Positions 41,618 through 50,366 of a stretch of DNA of 55,434 nucleotides are shown piece by piece. Location of the stretch: positions 1 to 55,434 of the forward strand of contig DASWED010000083.1 of assembly GCA_036394995.1 (NCBI GenBank). The letters are read 5' to 3'. The stretch comes from DASWED01 sp036394995. GTDB lineage: Bacteria > Actinomycetota > UBA4738 > JACQTL01. The notes below the pieces were generated by a model, which saw only the letters and a program-made list of their open reading frames with translations, was not told where the DNA came from and ran no database searches. Each line of letters starts with the position of its first letter. The first letter of the stretch is position 1. Both the position numbers and the translations under genes were made by a program.

Positions 41618-42247
41618 ATGGCACCCATGTACCTCGACGTGTTCGACCGGAACGACTTCGGGACGAACTGCTGGCTGCTGGCGGCGGAGGGAAGCGCCGA
41701 GGCCGTCGTGATCGACCCCGGGTTCTCACCGGAGGGAGTCCGCGCGATGCTGGCCAGGGCGGGGAAGCGACCGGTCGCGGTGCTGGCCACCCACGGGCAC
41801 TTCGACCACGTCGGTTCGGCGGGGGAGTTCTGCGGCGACGATCTCCCGCTGTACATCCACGAGGCCGACCGGATGGCGCTGGACGATCCCCGGGCCTGGG
41901 GGTCCGGATTCCCCGTTCCGCCGGCCCCGGTGAAGGACGTTCGCACCGTGCAGGGGGGGGACCGGTTGGACGTCGCCGGGTTCTCCATCGAGGTCCTGCA
42001 CACGCCCGGGCACACGCCGGGGAGCGTGTGCTTCGCCACCGAGGGGTGGGTGTTCGCCGGGGACCTGGTGTTCCGGGGCTCCATCGGCCGGTCGGACCTC
42101 CCGAACTCCTCGCCCGCGGACATGGAGAAGTCGCTCCGGCGGTTCCTCATGCTGCCCGACGCCCTGCCGGTCTACCCGGGCCACGGTCCGGAGACCACGG
42201 TGGGCCAGGAGCGCCGCACCAACCCGTTCCTGGTGGAGTTGGGGTAG
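41618..42247 (+). CDS. metallo-beta-lactamase-fold hydrolase (glyoxalase II-like)
   Basis: A 209-residue binuclear metal hydrolase. THGHFDH (His59, His61, Asp63, His64), HTPGHTPG (His132), AGD (Asp149) and YPGHGPET are complete. It belongs to the YcbL-like hydroxyacylglutathione-hydrolase group; in actinobacteria the thiol ester substrate may not be glutathione. The position just before hisS is conserved in mycobacteria. The TAGTG junction with hisS overlaps by one base. Confidence 0.92.
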   Translation: MAPMYLDVFDRNDFGTNCWLLAAEGSAEAVVIDPGFSPEGVRAMLARAGKRPVAVLATHGHFDHVGSAGEFCGDDLPLYIHEADRMALDDPRAWGSGFPVPPAPVKDVRTVQGGDRLDVAGFSIEVLHTPGHTPGSVCFATEGWVFAGDLVFRGSIGRSDLPNSSPADMEKSLRRFLMLPDALPVYPGHGPETTVGQERRTNPFLVELG

Positions 42248-43527
42248 TGGACCTGTCTCCGCCCCGGGGGACGGAGGACCTCCTACCCCCGGTGTCCGGC
42301 GTGATGGGGGAGCTGTACCGGCGTGCGCACGCCGCGGCCCGGCTGTTCGGATACCGGTACGTGGAGACCCCGGGCTTCGAGGCCACCGAGCTGTTCGCCC
42401 GGACCTCCGGGGAGACCAGCGACGTGGTCAGCAAGGAGATGTACACGTTCCTGGACCGGAGCGAGCGGTCGCTGACCCTCCGTCCGGAAGGGACGGCGCC
42501 GGTGGTTCGCGCGTACCTGGCCCACTCGCACGAGCTGGGCACGCCGTTCAAGGCCTTCTACGTGAACCAGGCGTGGCGGTACAGCCGCCCCCAGAAGGGG
42601 CGCCTCCGGGAGTTCCGGATCTTCGGGGCGGAGGTCCTTGGGGTGGCCGGGCCGGCGGCGGACGTCGAGATCGTGGCGCTGGCCGCGCGATTCCTGGCCG
42701 ACGCCGGGCTCTCCCGGGTGGACCTCCAGGTGAACTCCATCGGCGACGAGAACTGCCGGCCGGCCTACCGGCAGGCCCTGGTCGAGTACCTCGAGTCCCA
42801 GGTCTCGCGGCTCCGGGACGAGCACCGTGACCGGTTCCGCGACAACCCGCTCCGGGTGCTGGACTGCAAGGACCCGGCCTGCCGGGAGGTGGCGCTCGAC
42901 GCCCCCCGGATCACCGACCACCTGGACGCCGCGTGCAAGGAGCACTTCGACGCCGTGCTGGCCGGGCTCGAGGAGGAGGGGATCGCGGCGACGGTGGAGT
43001 CCACGCTGGTCCGGGGCCTCGACTACTACACGCGGACGGCGTTCGAGTTCGTCCATCGGGACCTGTCGCCCAGCCAGTCCACGGTCTGCGGGGGAGGCCG
43101 GTACGACGGCCTGGCCGAGGTCCTGGGGGGCCCGCCCACGCCCGGCGTGGGATTCGGGATGGGGCTCGACCGCGTGGTCCTGGCGCTCCAGGCGGAGGGA
43201 GTCGAGCTCGACACGCCGCCGCCGCTCGACGTGTTCGTCGTGGCGTTCGGTCCCGGGGCCGAACCGCGGGGCCGTGAGGTGGTCAGGGTGCTGCGGGCCT
43301 CCGGCGTCGCCGCCGAGGGTGCCCTGGAGGAGCGCCCCCTGAAGGCCCAGCTCAAGATGGCCGACCGTGCCGGGGCGCGGTTCGCGGTGATCGTGGGGGA
43401 GCGCGAGGCGGAGGCCGGGGAGGCCACCGTCCGGCGGATGAAGGACGGGACCCAGCAGACAGTCCCGCTGACCGACGTCGCCACCTGGATCGCTGCCCAG
43501 CAGGACGCCGCGGAGCCGCCGGCGTGA
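42247..43527 (+). CDS. hisS: histidyl-tRNA synthetase
   Basis: A 426-residue class II synthetase. Motif 1 (PPRGTEDLLPP region), motif 2 (AWRYSRPQKGRLREFRIFGAE), the histidine-specific LVRGLDYYTRTAFEF, the GGGRYDGLAEVLGG loop and motif 3 (GFGMGLDRVVLAL) are present, followed by the anticodon-binding domain. GTG 42247 overlaps the preceding stop by one base and aspS by 4 bases at the other end. Confidence 0.97.
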   Translation: MDLSPPRGTEDLLPPVSGVMGELYRRAHAAARLFGYRYVETPGFEATELFARTSGETSDVVSKEMYTFLDRSERSLTLRPEGTAPVVRAYLAHSHELGTPFKAFYVNQAWRYSRPQKGRLREFRIFGAEVLGVAGPAADVEIVALAARFLADAGLSRVDLQVNSIGDENCRPAYRQALVEYLESQVSRLRDEHRDRFRDNPLRVLDCKDPACREVALDAPRITDHLDAACKEHFDAVLAGLEEEGIAATVESTLVRGLDYYTRTAFEFVHRDLSPSQSTVCGGGRYDGLAEVLGGPPTPGVGFGMGLDRVVLALQAEGVELDTPPPLDVFVVAFGPGAEPRGREVVRVLRASGVAAEGALEERPLKAQLKMADRAGARFAVIVGEREAEAGEATVRRMKDGTQQTVPLTDVATWIAAQQDAAEPPA

Positions 43528-45317
43528 GCGGGTTCGCCACCACGCTGCGGACCCATGCGTGCGGGGAGCTCCGGTCGGAACACCGGGGGGAGCGGGTGAC
43601 GCTGTGCGGGTGGGTCGCGCATCGCCGGGACCACGGGGGCGTGATCTTCGTGGACCTCCGGGACCGGGAGGGCGTGGTGCAGGTGGTGTTCCACCCGGAG
43701 CGCGTGGAGGCCGGCCACCTCAGGGGCGAGTCGGTCGTGCGGGTCACGGGGACGGTCGGCGCCCGGCCCCCGGGGACGGTGAACCCCAACCTCCCCACCG
43801 GCGAGATCGAGGTGACCGGGGAGTCGGTGGAGGTCCTGTCCGAGGCGGAGCCGCCCCCGTTCCCCATCGAGGACCGCATCGAGGCCGAGGAGGGGACCCG
43901 CCTGCGCTACCGGTACCTGGATCTCCGGCGGCCCGAGATGGCGACCGCGGTGCGGCTCCGGGCCCGGATCCTGGGCGAGATCCGGCGGTACTTCGAAGAG
44001 CGGGCGTTCGTCGAGGTGGAGACGCCGATGCTGACCCGGTCGACACCGGAGGGGGCCCGGGACTTTCTGGTCCCTTCCCGGCTGCAGCCCGGCGCGTTCT
44101 ACGCGCTGCCCCAGTCCCCACAGCTGTTCAAGCAGATCCTCATGGTGGCCGGGCTGGACCGGTACTACCAGATCGTCCGGTGCTTCCGCGACGAGGCACT
44201 GCGGGCCGACCGTCAGCCCGAGTTCACCCAGCTCGACGTCGAGATGTCGTTCGTGACCGAGGAGGACGTGATCGACCTGATCGAGCCGATGCTGGCCGGG
44301 CTGGTGCGGGAGATCCATGGGGTGGAGGTGCCGGTCCCGTTCCCGCGCCTGCCGTATGCGGAGGCCATGGACCGCTACGGCAGTGACAAGCCGGACCTAC
44401 GGTACGGCCTGGAGCTGGTGGACCTGGGGGAGGCATTCGCCGGGACGGCGTTCCGCGCGTTCGCGTCGGCGCTCGCCGAGGGCGGACGCATCAAGGGGGT
44501 CCGCATCCCCGGCGGCGCCTCCTTCTCCCGCAAGGAGCTCGACGAACTGGTCACCGAGGCCAGGGGCCGGGGCGCCGCCGGCCTGGTGTGGATGGCCTTC
44601 GAATCCGGCGAGGTCCGCTCTCCGGTGGCGAAGTTCCTGTCGAGGGCCGAGCTGGAGGCCGTGCGGTCCGCGGCGGGAGCGGAGGAGGGCGACCTCGTGG
44701 CCGTCGTCGCCGACCGGCCGGACCGCGTCGCGGTGGCTCTCGACGGCCTCCGCCGGCAGATGGCCGCGCGGCTGGGGCTCGTCGCCGAGAACACGTGGGC
44801 CTTCCTGTGGATCACCGAGCCGCCGGTGTTCGAGTGGAGCGAGGAGGAGGAGCGGTGGGTGAGCGTCCACCACCCGTTCACCTCGCCCGCCACGGACGAC
44901 CTCGCGCCGGAGACGGCGAGGGCCCGCGCGTACGACGTGGTGCTGAACGGTTTCGAGCTGGGAGGCGGATCGATCCGGATCCACCGGCCCGATGTCCAGC
45001 GCCGGGTGTTCGAGGCCCTCGGGCTGACGCCCGGGGAGGCCGAGGAGAAGTTCGGGTTCCTCCTTCGCGCGTTCCGGTTCGGTGTGCCGCCCCACGGTGG
45101 GATCGCCCTCGGTCTCGACCGGCTCGTCATGCTCCTGGCCGGACGGGACAACATCCGCGAGGTCATCGCGTTCCCGAAGACGCAGTCGGGCCAGGACCCG
45201 CTGACAGGCGCGCCGGGCGAGGTGGCCGAGGCCCAGCTGCGGGAGCTCGGCCTCCGCCTGGCCGGCACCCCGGCGCCGGCCAGGCCGTCGCCCGGCCCGC
45301 CGGCTGACAGTCCCTGA
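43524..45317 (+). CDS. aspS: aspartyl-tRNA synthetase (bacterial type)
   Basis: A 597-residue class IIb synthetase. The N-terminal OB fold (LCGWVAHRRDHGGVIFVDLRD) binds the anticodon. Motif 2 is RYYQIVRCFRDEALRADRQPEFTQLD, with QSPQLFKQ at the substrate site. A GAD domain insert sits near residues 310-420, and motif 3 is GIALGLDRLVMLLAG. Whether it also charges tRNA-Asn cannot be judged here. The start GTG overlaps the hisS stop by 4 bases. Confidence 0.97.
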   Translation: MSGFATTLRTHACGELRSEHRGERVTLCGWVAHRRDHGGVIFVDLRDREGVVQVVFHPERVEAGHLRGESVVRVTGTVGARPPGTVNPNLPTGEIEVTGESVEVLSEAEPPPFPIEDRIEAEEGTRLRYRYLDLRRPEMATAVRLRARILGEIRRYFEERAFVEVETPMLTRSTPEGARDFLVPSRLQPGAFYALPQSPQLFKQILMVAGLDRYYQIVRCFRDEALRADRQPEFTQLDVEMSFVTEEDVIDLIEPMLAGLVREIHGVEVPVPFPRLPYAEAMDRYGSDKPDLRYGLELVDLGEAFAGTAFRAFASALAEGGRIKGVRIPGGASFSRKELDELVTEARGRGAAGLVWMAFESGEVRSPVAKFLSRAELEAVRSAAGAEEGDLVAVVADRPDRVAVALDGLRRQMAARLGLVAENTWAFLWITEPPVFEWSEEEERWVSVHHPFTSPATDDLAPETARARAYDVVLNGFELGGGSIRIHRPDVQRRVFEALGLTPGEAEEKFGFLLRAFRFGVPPHGGIALGLDRLVMLLAGRDNIREVIAFPKTQSGQDPLTGAPGEVAEAQLRELGLRLAGTPAPARPSPGPPADSP

Positions 45318-45346
45318 GCGAATCCGCGGAGGTTGTCCCCAACAGT

Positions 45347-45361
45347 CCCCGACCATCGGGG
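45347..45361. terminator. hairpin downstream of aspS
   Basis: CCCCGA-CCA-TCGGGG forms a perfect 6-bp stem 30 bases after the aspS stop. No T-run follows. It may end the hydrolase-hisS-aspS transcript. Confidence 0.35.
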
Positions 45362-45440
45362 CCGAACGGGGGCCACGGCGCGAGCCGGGTCCCCTTCCGG
45401 TCCCCGTCTGGCTGATTTGCCCGGCTGTCGTCGAAGGCGC

Positions 45441-45601
45441 TAGGGTCATGCGCGGAGCATCGTTCGCGCCGCGGATTCGTCGAACCAGTACTACGAATCC
45501 GGGAGTCCGGCTCCGGTCGTGGTGTCGAGCCCCCTTGCCGGGGTTCCCTGAAGCGACCGGGAGGGCACCCACCTACGTGAGCATTCGGTTCACGAGAATG
45601 C
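45441..45601 (+). other. structured intergenic segment, possible RNA element
   Basis: Within the 319-base gap between aspS and the convergent channel gene, TAGGGT (45441) is followed by several stems. CGGATTCGT (45472) pairs with ACGAATCCG (45493) perfectly over 9 bases. CCGGTCG (45513) pairs with CGACCGG (45554) around an inner CCCC/GGGG stem. GCATTC (45581) pairs with GAATGC (45596). No coding frame fits, and I match it to no known RNA. It could equally be the 3' region of the channel mRNA. Confidence 0.3.
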
Positions 45602-45636
45602 GGGGCGAGGGGTGCTCCGTCCCGTTTGCGGGGCCG

Positions 45637-46710
45637 TCAGCGGTCGTGGGTGGGGCCCTCCTGGAGCGAGGAACGGTCTCCGATCCACTGGGCCGGCGGC
45701 GCCGCCAGCAGCACGGCCATCGCGTCCAGCCGGCCCCCGTAGGCCGCGCGCATCTCGCGGAACCGGTCCCAGGCCTCGTCGGCCGGCCGGAGCGGGATGC
45801 CGAGATCCTTGAAGTCGCGCAGGACCTCCTCGAACTCGTCGCGCCCGATGGCCAGCGGGCGCTCGTCCAGCCGGAAGTAGAAGAAGAGGTCCTCGACCGC
45901 GTGCACGCCGGTGGCGTGGAGGTTCCGGGCGCCGGCCATGGGGTCCTTGTCCATGACCGACAGGATGAGCGTGGCCGCGTCCAGCACCGCCCCCAGCGAG
46001 GTGACCCACGACGTGTTGTCGTGCGGCGAACGGAAGAACGCCAGGAGCGGATACGACAGGTGGGTCTCGAGGATGTCCGCCGCCCACCGCTCCCACTCCC
46101 GGAACAGGTCGACGAGGCCCTGCTTGTCGCCGGACTCCACGGTCCGACGGATGATCTCCGGGCCCGAGGGAGGAGAGCCGGCGCGGGCATCGAGCAGGAG
46201 GATGCCCACCTCCCGCCGGTTGAACGACGCGTACAGCACCGGCAGGTACGCGATCACCACGGCCACCAGTCCGAGGCCCGTGGCCCCCTCCGCCACCACC
46301 ACCGCACGGGCGAACCCAGTGGCCACGACATCGCCGAACCCGATCGTGAACAGCGAGGTCCCGCTGAAGTACAGGGCCGTGGTGAACCGCCCGTCGCCCG
46401 CGCCCCCGACCCCGTCGGAGAACGCGGGGCTCCACAGGATCAGCGCGTAGGCCGTCATCACCAGCAGGGCCCACACCGCGAGCAGGACGAACAGGAACCC
46501 CGGTGCGGCCACCGCCAGGAAATGCTCTCGCGCCTCCCTCGTCTTCAGCCGGATCCCGATCCACCGCCACGGGCGCCAGAACGCGGTGAACAGGATCCGG
46601 GTCAGCCGGAAGCGTCGGGTCGACGACCGCGGGACCACCAACGTCGAGAACAAGTCGAGCAGGGTGACCGCCATGAGCACGATCCCTGCGGGAAGGGCGA
46701 TCCAGCGCAC
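45637..46710 (-). CDS. potassium channel protein, two-TM pore type
   Basis: A 357-residue membrane protein. N-terminal hydrophobic spans (about 5-25 and 66-93) are followed by the pore helix and selectivity filter FTIGFGD (121-127), then another span (139-160): the Ion_trans_2 layout. The ~195-residue cytoplasmic C-terminus is helical and has no recognisable RCK/TrkA nucleotide-binding motif. The GTG start has a -10 box TACCCT 7 bases upstream on the same strand. It follows the histidine kinase gene on the minus strand. Confidence 0.85.
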   Translation of the reverse strand: MRWIALPAGIVLMAVTLLDLFSTLVVPRSSTRRFRLTRILFTAFWRPWRWIGIRLKTREAREHFLAVAAPGFLFVLLAVWALLVMTAYALILWSPAFSDGVGGAGDGRFTTALYFSGTSLFTIGFGDVVATGFARAVVVAEGATGLGLVAVVIAYLPVLYASFNRREVGILLLDARAGSPPSGPEIIRRTVESGDKQGLVDLFREWERWAADILETHLSYPLLAFFRSPHDNTSWVTSLGAVLDAATLILSVMDKDPMAGARNLHATGVHAVEDLFFYFRLDERPLAIGRDEFEEVLRDFKDLGIPLRPADEAWDRFREMRAAYGGRLDAMAVLLAAPPAQWIGDRSSLQEGPTHDR

Positions 46711-46717
46711 GCATCGC

Positions 46718-46723
46718 AGGGTA
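46718..46723 (-). promoter_or_regulatory. -10 box TACCCT of the potassium channel gene (minus strand)
   Basis: TACCCT is followed by 7 bases and GTG 46710, another leaderless arrangement. Confidence 0.5.
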
Positions 46724-46753
46724 CCGCGGTCCGGCCGTGGCGCCGACGCGGGA

Positions 46754-48136
46754 TCAGGAGGCGTCGGCCGCGGCGGGAGGGGAGACGGCGGGGACCTCGG
46801 GGACGGGATCCGGCGCGGGCTGGGCCACCCGTCCGGGGAGATGGACCCGGAATGAGGCCCCCCCGCCCTCGCGGTCGTCCACCCAGGCCCGGCCCCCGTG
46901 GAGCTCGGCGAACCGGGCGACCAGCGAGAGGCCGAGGCCCACGCCCGGGACGTTCGCCGCGGCCGACCCCCGGCGGAAGGGCTGGAAGATTGCCTGCTTC
47001 ATGTCGTCGGGGACGCCGGTCCCCTCGTCCTCCACGGTGAGCAGGACGCCGCCGTCGTCCGGCCGGATGTCCACCCACACGCGGCCGCCCTCCGGGGTGT
47101 GCTTGGCGGCGTTCGACACCAGGTTCTCCACGATGCGCTCCACCTTGGCCGGGTCGACGTCGGCCACCAGGGGGTCCTCCTCCACCACGATCTCGATCCG
47201 GCGACGCTCGCCGAGTCCGGCCTCGTCGACGGTCCGGTGAACGAGGGCGCCCAGATCGGTGGGCTTGCGATCGGGCGCGACGATCCCACGCTGGAGCCGG
47301 TCGATGTCCAGGAGGTCCGACAGCAGGCGGTCGAGCCTGCGGGCGTTGACCGCGATCCGCTGGAGGAACTCGGCCCGGTCCTCCTCGGTCATCGCGTATC
47401 CGGTCTGTTCGAGCGTGATGGCAGATCCCAGGATCGCGGTGAGCGGGGAGCGGAGGTCGTGGGAGACGGCCTGGAGGAAGGTGTCCTTCATCTTGTCGAT
47501 CGACCGGAGCCGTTCGGTGACCTCCATCTGGCGCTGGTAGGCCTGGGCGTACTGGCGGGTGGACTGGTACGCCTCCTTGTAGTCGCGCTGGGACCTCTTC
47601 AGGGCGGCCTCGGTGCGGCCCAGGCGGGTCAGTCCCCAGGACAGGGTCTCCCCGACCAGGACGCTGATCGGGACCGTGATGGCGGCGGTGCTGACCCCGA
47701 ACGAGACGTTTCCGGGCAGGTACAGGATGGGGACGACGTACGCCACCAGCGCGAGCGGCGACACCAGCGTCGACGTCCACCGGGGGAACCCCAGCCCCAC
47801 CCACATGAACACCACCACGAAGAACACGCCGTACGCGTACGGCGGGTTCGACCCGGCGAAGTAGTTCCCCAGCGCGATGAGCGTGAGGGCGGGGGCGATG
47901 AGCGTGAGCTCGGTGAGCCGGGGAAGCCGGTCCCACTTCACCAGCCACGCGACGGCGCCCATGCCGATCGCCGCGAGGCCCACGATGAACTCGGCGGGCC
48001 GGTTCACGTCGGGCGGGCCCGGCAGCGGGACGTTGAGCAGCAGCAGGACGCCCGAGCCGAGGAACAGGAACGCAGCGAGCCGCCCCACCAGCCGGGCACG
48101 GGCCGGGTCGTCGAGGGTCAGCAGCGGCCCGATCAT
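46754..48136 (-). CDS. orphan membrane sensor histidine kinase
   Basis: A 460-residue kinase. About six membrane spans lie in residues 16-165, followed by a coiled linker, the HisKA H-box AVSHDLRSPLTAILG (His226), the N-box ENLVSNAAKHTP, G1 DEGTGVPDD and G2 GVGLGLSLVARFAELHGG. The membrane part has no extended outer loops, so it may sense the membrane or a small ligand. No response regulator is adjacent. ATG 48136 is chosen because the ATG at 48145 overlaps the -10 box. A Pro-rich tail ends the protein. Confidence 0.9.
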   Translation of the reverse strand: MIGPLLTLDDPARARLVGRLAAFLFLGSGVLLLLNVPLPGPPDVNRPAEFIVGLAAIGMGAVAWLVKWDRLPRLTELTLIAPALTLIALGNYFAGSNPPYAYGVFFVVVFMWVGLGFPRWTSTLVSPLALVAYVVPILYLPGNVSFGVSTAAITVPISVLVGETLSWGLTRLGRTEAALKRSQRDYKEAYQSTRQYAQAYQRQMEVTERLRSIDKMKDTFLQAVSHDLRSPLTAILGSAITLEQTGYAMTEEDRAEFLQRIAVNARRLDRLLSDLLDIDRLQRGIVAPDRKPTDLGALVHRTVDEAGLGERRRIEIVVEEDPLVADVDPAKVERIVENLVSNAAKHTPEGGRVWVDIRPDDGGVLLTVEDEGTGVPDDMKQAIFQPFRRGSAAANVPGVGLGLSLVARFAELHGGRAWVDDREGGGASFRVHLPGRVAQPAPDPVPEVPAVSPPAAADAS

Positions 48137-48143
48137 GGGATGC

Positions 48144-48149
48144 ATTATC
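48144..48149 (-). promoter_or_regulatory. -10 box GATAAT of the histidine kinase gene (minus strand)
   Basis: GATAAT is separated from ATG 48136 by 7 bases. No ribosome site is seen. Confidence 0.5.
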
Positions 48150-48209
48150 CCTGTCCGCGAGGGCGTTCTCCGCCGGGGGGCGGTCCATGGAACCGAAACC
48201 CCGGCGCGG

Positions 48210-48215
48210 TAGCCT
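48210..48215 (+). promoter_or_regulatory. -10 box TAGCCT of rarA
   Basis: TAGCCT ends 10 bases before ATG 48226, predicting a leader of at most a few bases. It diverges from the histidine kinase promoter 61 bases away. Confidence 0.5.
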
Positions 48216-48225
48216 TGGTCCCACC

Positions 48226-49542
48226 ATGGCGGCCCACACCACGCGCGAGGAGGGAACCGGGTCCGGCGGGGGCCCCCGCCCCGGCCTCCAGCCCCCGCTG
48301 GCTGCCCGGATGCGGCCACGCTCGTTCGACGAGTTGGTCGGGCAGCGGCACCTGTTCGGCCCGGGGAAGGCCCTCACCGCCCTCGTGGAGGGGGGCCGGT
48401 TGCCCTCGATGATCCTGTGGGGACCGGCCGGGACGGGGAAGACCACCCTCGCGTTCCTGCTGGCCGGGGCCACCGGGGCCGAGGTGGTCCAACTCTCGGC
48501 GGTCTCGTCCGGGGTGGCGGACGCCCGGAAGGTCATGGACCGGGCCGCCGGCGGGATGCTGCACACCGTCCTGTTCGTGGACGAGGTCCACCGGTGGAGC
48601 AAGTCCCAGCAGGACGTCCTGCTGCCGGCCGTGGAGGCGGGGACCATCACGCTCATCGGCGCCACCACCGAGAACCCCTACTTCTCCCTGGTCACGCCGC
48701 TGATGTCCCGGTGCCTGCTCCTGCGGCTGGAGCCGCTGGCCCAGGACGACCTCCGCGAGGTGATCGAACGGGCCCTGGCCGACGTCGAACGGGGCCTGGG
48801 TGGGCTGGGGGTCTCGGTGGCCCCCGAGGCCGTCCAGCACCTGGTGGAGATCGCCGGCGGCGACGCCCGGGTGGCGCTCACCGGCCTGGAGGCGGCCGTG
48901 CTGGCCTCCAGTTCGGCCGGGGACGACCGGGTGACCCTGGAGCGGGCCGCCGACGCCATCCAGAAGAAGGCCATCGTGTACGACCGCCAGGGCGACGCCC
49001 ACTACGACGTGGTCTCGGCGTTCATCAAGTCGATCCGGGGCTCGGACCCCGACGCCGCGCTGTTCTGGCTGGCCCGGATGCTCGAGGCCGGCGAGGACGC
49101 CCGCTACATCGCCCGGCGAATGGTGGTGCACGCCTCGGAGGACATCGGGCTGGCCGACCCCCGCGCCCTGCTCATCGCCACCGCGGCGGCGCACGCCGTC
49201 GAGTACGTGGGACTCCCGGAGGCCCAGCTGAACCTGGCCCAGGCGGCTATCTACCTGGCCCGGGCCCCCAAATCGAACAGCGTGATCGAGGCCCTGGGCC
49301 GGGCCAGGGAGGACGCCGCCTCGAGCGAGCCCGTCCCGCTCCATCTCCGCGACACGCACTACCCGGGCGCGAAACGGCTGGGACACGGGAAGGGCTACAA
49401 GTATCCGCACGACTACCCCGGCCACGAAGTGGATCAGGAATACCGGCCGGTCCGGTACTCGCAGAAGACGTACTACGAGCCGTCGGGTCAGGGCGAGGAG
49501 TGGGTGCAGCCGCCTGCCGGCGACCCCGACCCGGAGGACTGA
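48226..49542 (+). CDS. rarA: replication-associated recombination protein A (RarA/MgsA)
   Basis: A 438-residue AAA+ ATPase acting at stalled replication forks. RMRPRSFDELVGQRHLFG leads into Walker A GPAGTGKTT and Walker B VLFVDEVHR, with the family-specific sensor GATTENPYFSL. The C-terminal tetramerisation region has IKSIRGSDPDAALFWLARML and DTHYPGAKRLGHGKGYKYPHD. All family landmarks are intact. It precedes alaS at a distance, as in mycobacteria. Confidence 0.96.
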   Translation: MAAHTTREEGTGSGGGPRPGLQPPLAARMRPRSFDELVGQRHLFGPGKALTALVEGGRLPSMILWGPAGTGKTTLAFLLAGATGAEVVQLSAVSSGVADARKVMDRAAGGMLHTVLFVDEVHRWSKSQQDVLLPAVEAGTITLIGATTENPYFSLVTPLMSRCLLLRLEPLAQDDLREVIERALADVERGLGGLGVSVAPEAVQHLVEIAGGDARVALTGLEAAVLASSSAGDDRVTLERAADAIQKKAIVYDRQGDAHYDVVSAFIKSIRGSDPDAALFWLARMLEAGEDARYIARRMVVHASEDIGLADPRALLIATAAAHAVEYVGLPEAQLNLAQAAIYLARAPKSNSVIEALGRAREDAASSEPVPLHLRDTHYPGAKRLGHGKGYKYPHDYPGHEVDQEYRPVRYSQKTYYEPSGQGEEWVQPPAGDPDPED

Positions 49543-49571
49543 TCCGGTTCGAACCCCTCCGGCGACCCCGG

Positions 49572-49577
49572 TATGAT
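49572..49577 (+). promoter_or_regulatory. -10 box TATGAT of the DUF948 gene
   Basis: TATGAT contains the ATG codons at 49573 and 49576, so these cannot be used if this is the promoter. Transcription would start near 49584. Confidence 0.5.
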
Positions 49578-49608
49578 GCGCGGACCGTTCGACCGAAAGG
49601 GTCCGGAG

Positions 49609-49974
49609 GTGCTTGCGCTCACTGGCGGCGACATCGCGCTGATCATCCTGGCGGCGTTCTGGGGTGTGCTCGTGATCTTCCTCGGCGTGGTGCTGTGGGT
49701 GACCTCGACCGTGCTGCAGAGCACGAAGACGCTCGTCGACGGCATCCGTGATGAGACGGTCCCGCTGCTGGGCGAGGTCAAGATCACGGTGACCTCCGTG
49801 AACAAGGAGCTCGACCGGGTGGATACGATCATGGAGTCGGCCGGGAGGATCGCCGGCTCGGCGCAGCGGATCACGGCGGTGGTGGAGCAGACCGTGAACA
49901 ACCCGCTGATCAAGGTCGCGGCGTTCGCCGCCGGCGCCGGCCGGGCCATCAGGCGCCTCCGGGGCGAGAAGTAG
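49609..49974 (+). CDS. DUF948 membrane protein
   Basis: A 121-residue protein. One membrane span near residues 8-30 (IALIILAAFWGVLVIFLGVV) is followed by a helical segment with spaced Val/Leu (VNKELDRVDTIMESAGRIAG), typical of DUF948. Some relatives were noted as general-stress proteins; the actual function is unknown. GTG 49609 is preferred over the upstream ATGs because those fall in the -10 box and GAAAGGG precedes the GTG. The DUF6167-like gene follows 13 bases later. Confidence 0.8.
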   Translation: MLALTGGDIALIILAAFWGVLVIFLGVVLWVTSTVLQSTKTLVDGIRDETVPLLGEVKITVTSVNKELDRVDTIMESAGRIAGSAQRITAVVEQTVNNPLIKVAAFAAGAGRAIRRLRGEK

Positions 49975-49987
49975 GCCCCCGCCCGCC

Positions 49988-50224
49988 ATGCGAAGGATGT
50001 TCTGGCTCGCCGTCGGGCTCGGTGCTGGGGTCGCGGCCGCGGTGATGGTGGCCCGGTGGACCCGCCGCCAGACCGAGAGGGTGTCTCCGGCGAACATCGG
50101 ACGGCAGGTCTCGGGCACGGCGTCGGACCTGGCGCGCCTGGTCCGGGAGGCCCTGGCCGAAGGCAAGGCGGGGATGGCCGAGCGAGAGGCGGAGATCCGC
50201 CGGGAGATCGGCGGCCCGGAGTAG
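49988..50224 (+). CDS. DUF6167-like small membrane protein
   Basis: A 78-residue protein starting MRRMFWLAVGLGAGVAAAVMV (one span), followed by basic residues and an amphipathic helix (SDLARLVREALAEGKAGMAERE). In actinobacteria a similar small gene follows DUF948 upstream of alaS, supporting the assignment. Function is unknown. Confidence 0.7.
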   Translation: MRRMFWLAVGLGAGVAAAVMVARWTRRQTERVSPANIGRQVSGTASDLARLVREALAEGKAGMAEREAEIRREIGGPE

Positions 50225-50239
50225 CCCGGGCTGGGCCCT

Positions 50240-50257
50240 CCCACCCATCGTGGTGGG
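50240..50257. terminator. hairpin after the DUF6167-like gene
   Basis: CCCACC-CATCGT-GGTGGG is a perfect 6-bp stem 15 bases after the stop, in the 142-base gap before the HEAT-repeat gene. There is no T-run. Confidence 0.35.
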
Positions 50258-50366
50258 GCGGTGATGTCGCGACCGTTCTGTCCCGATTCGACCGATCAAC
50301 CCGGGGCGCATCGCTCCCGATATCCACAGGGAGGCTCGGGGCATTGACGGCCCCCTCCGAGCCACC

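Noticed and set aside
45448..47040. Plus-strand frame starting at ATG 45448 after TAGGGT
   Set aside because: Its translation is the antisense shadow of the potassium channel gene and lacks any family motif.
49573..49608. DUF948 start at ATG 49573 or 49576
   Set aside because: Both ATGs lie inside the TATGAT -10 box; GTG 49609 begins directly at the membrane-span region typical of the family.
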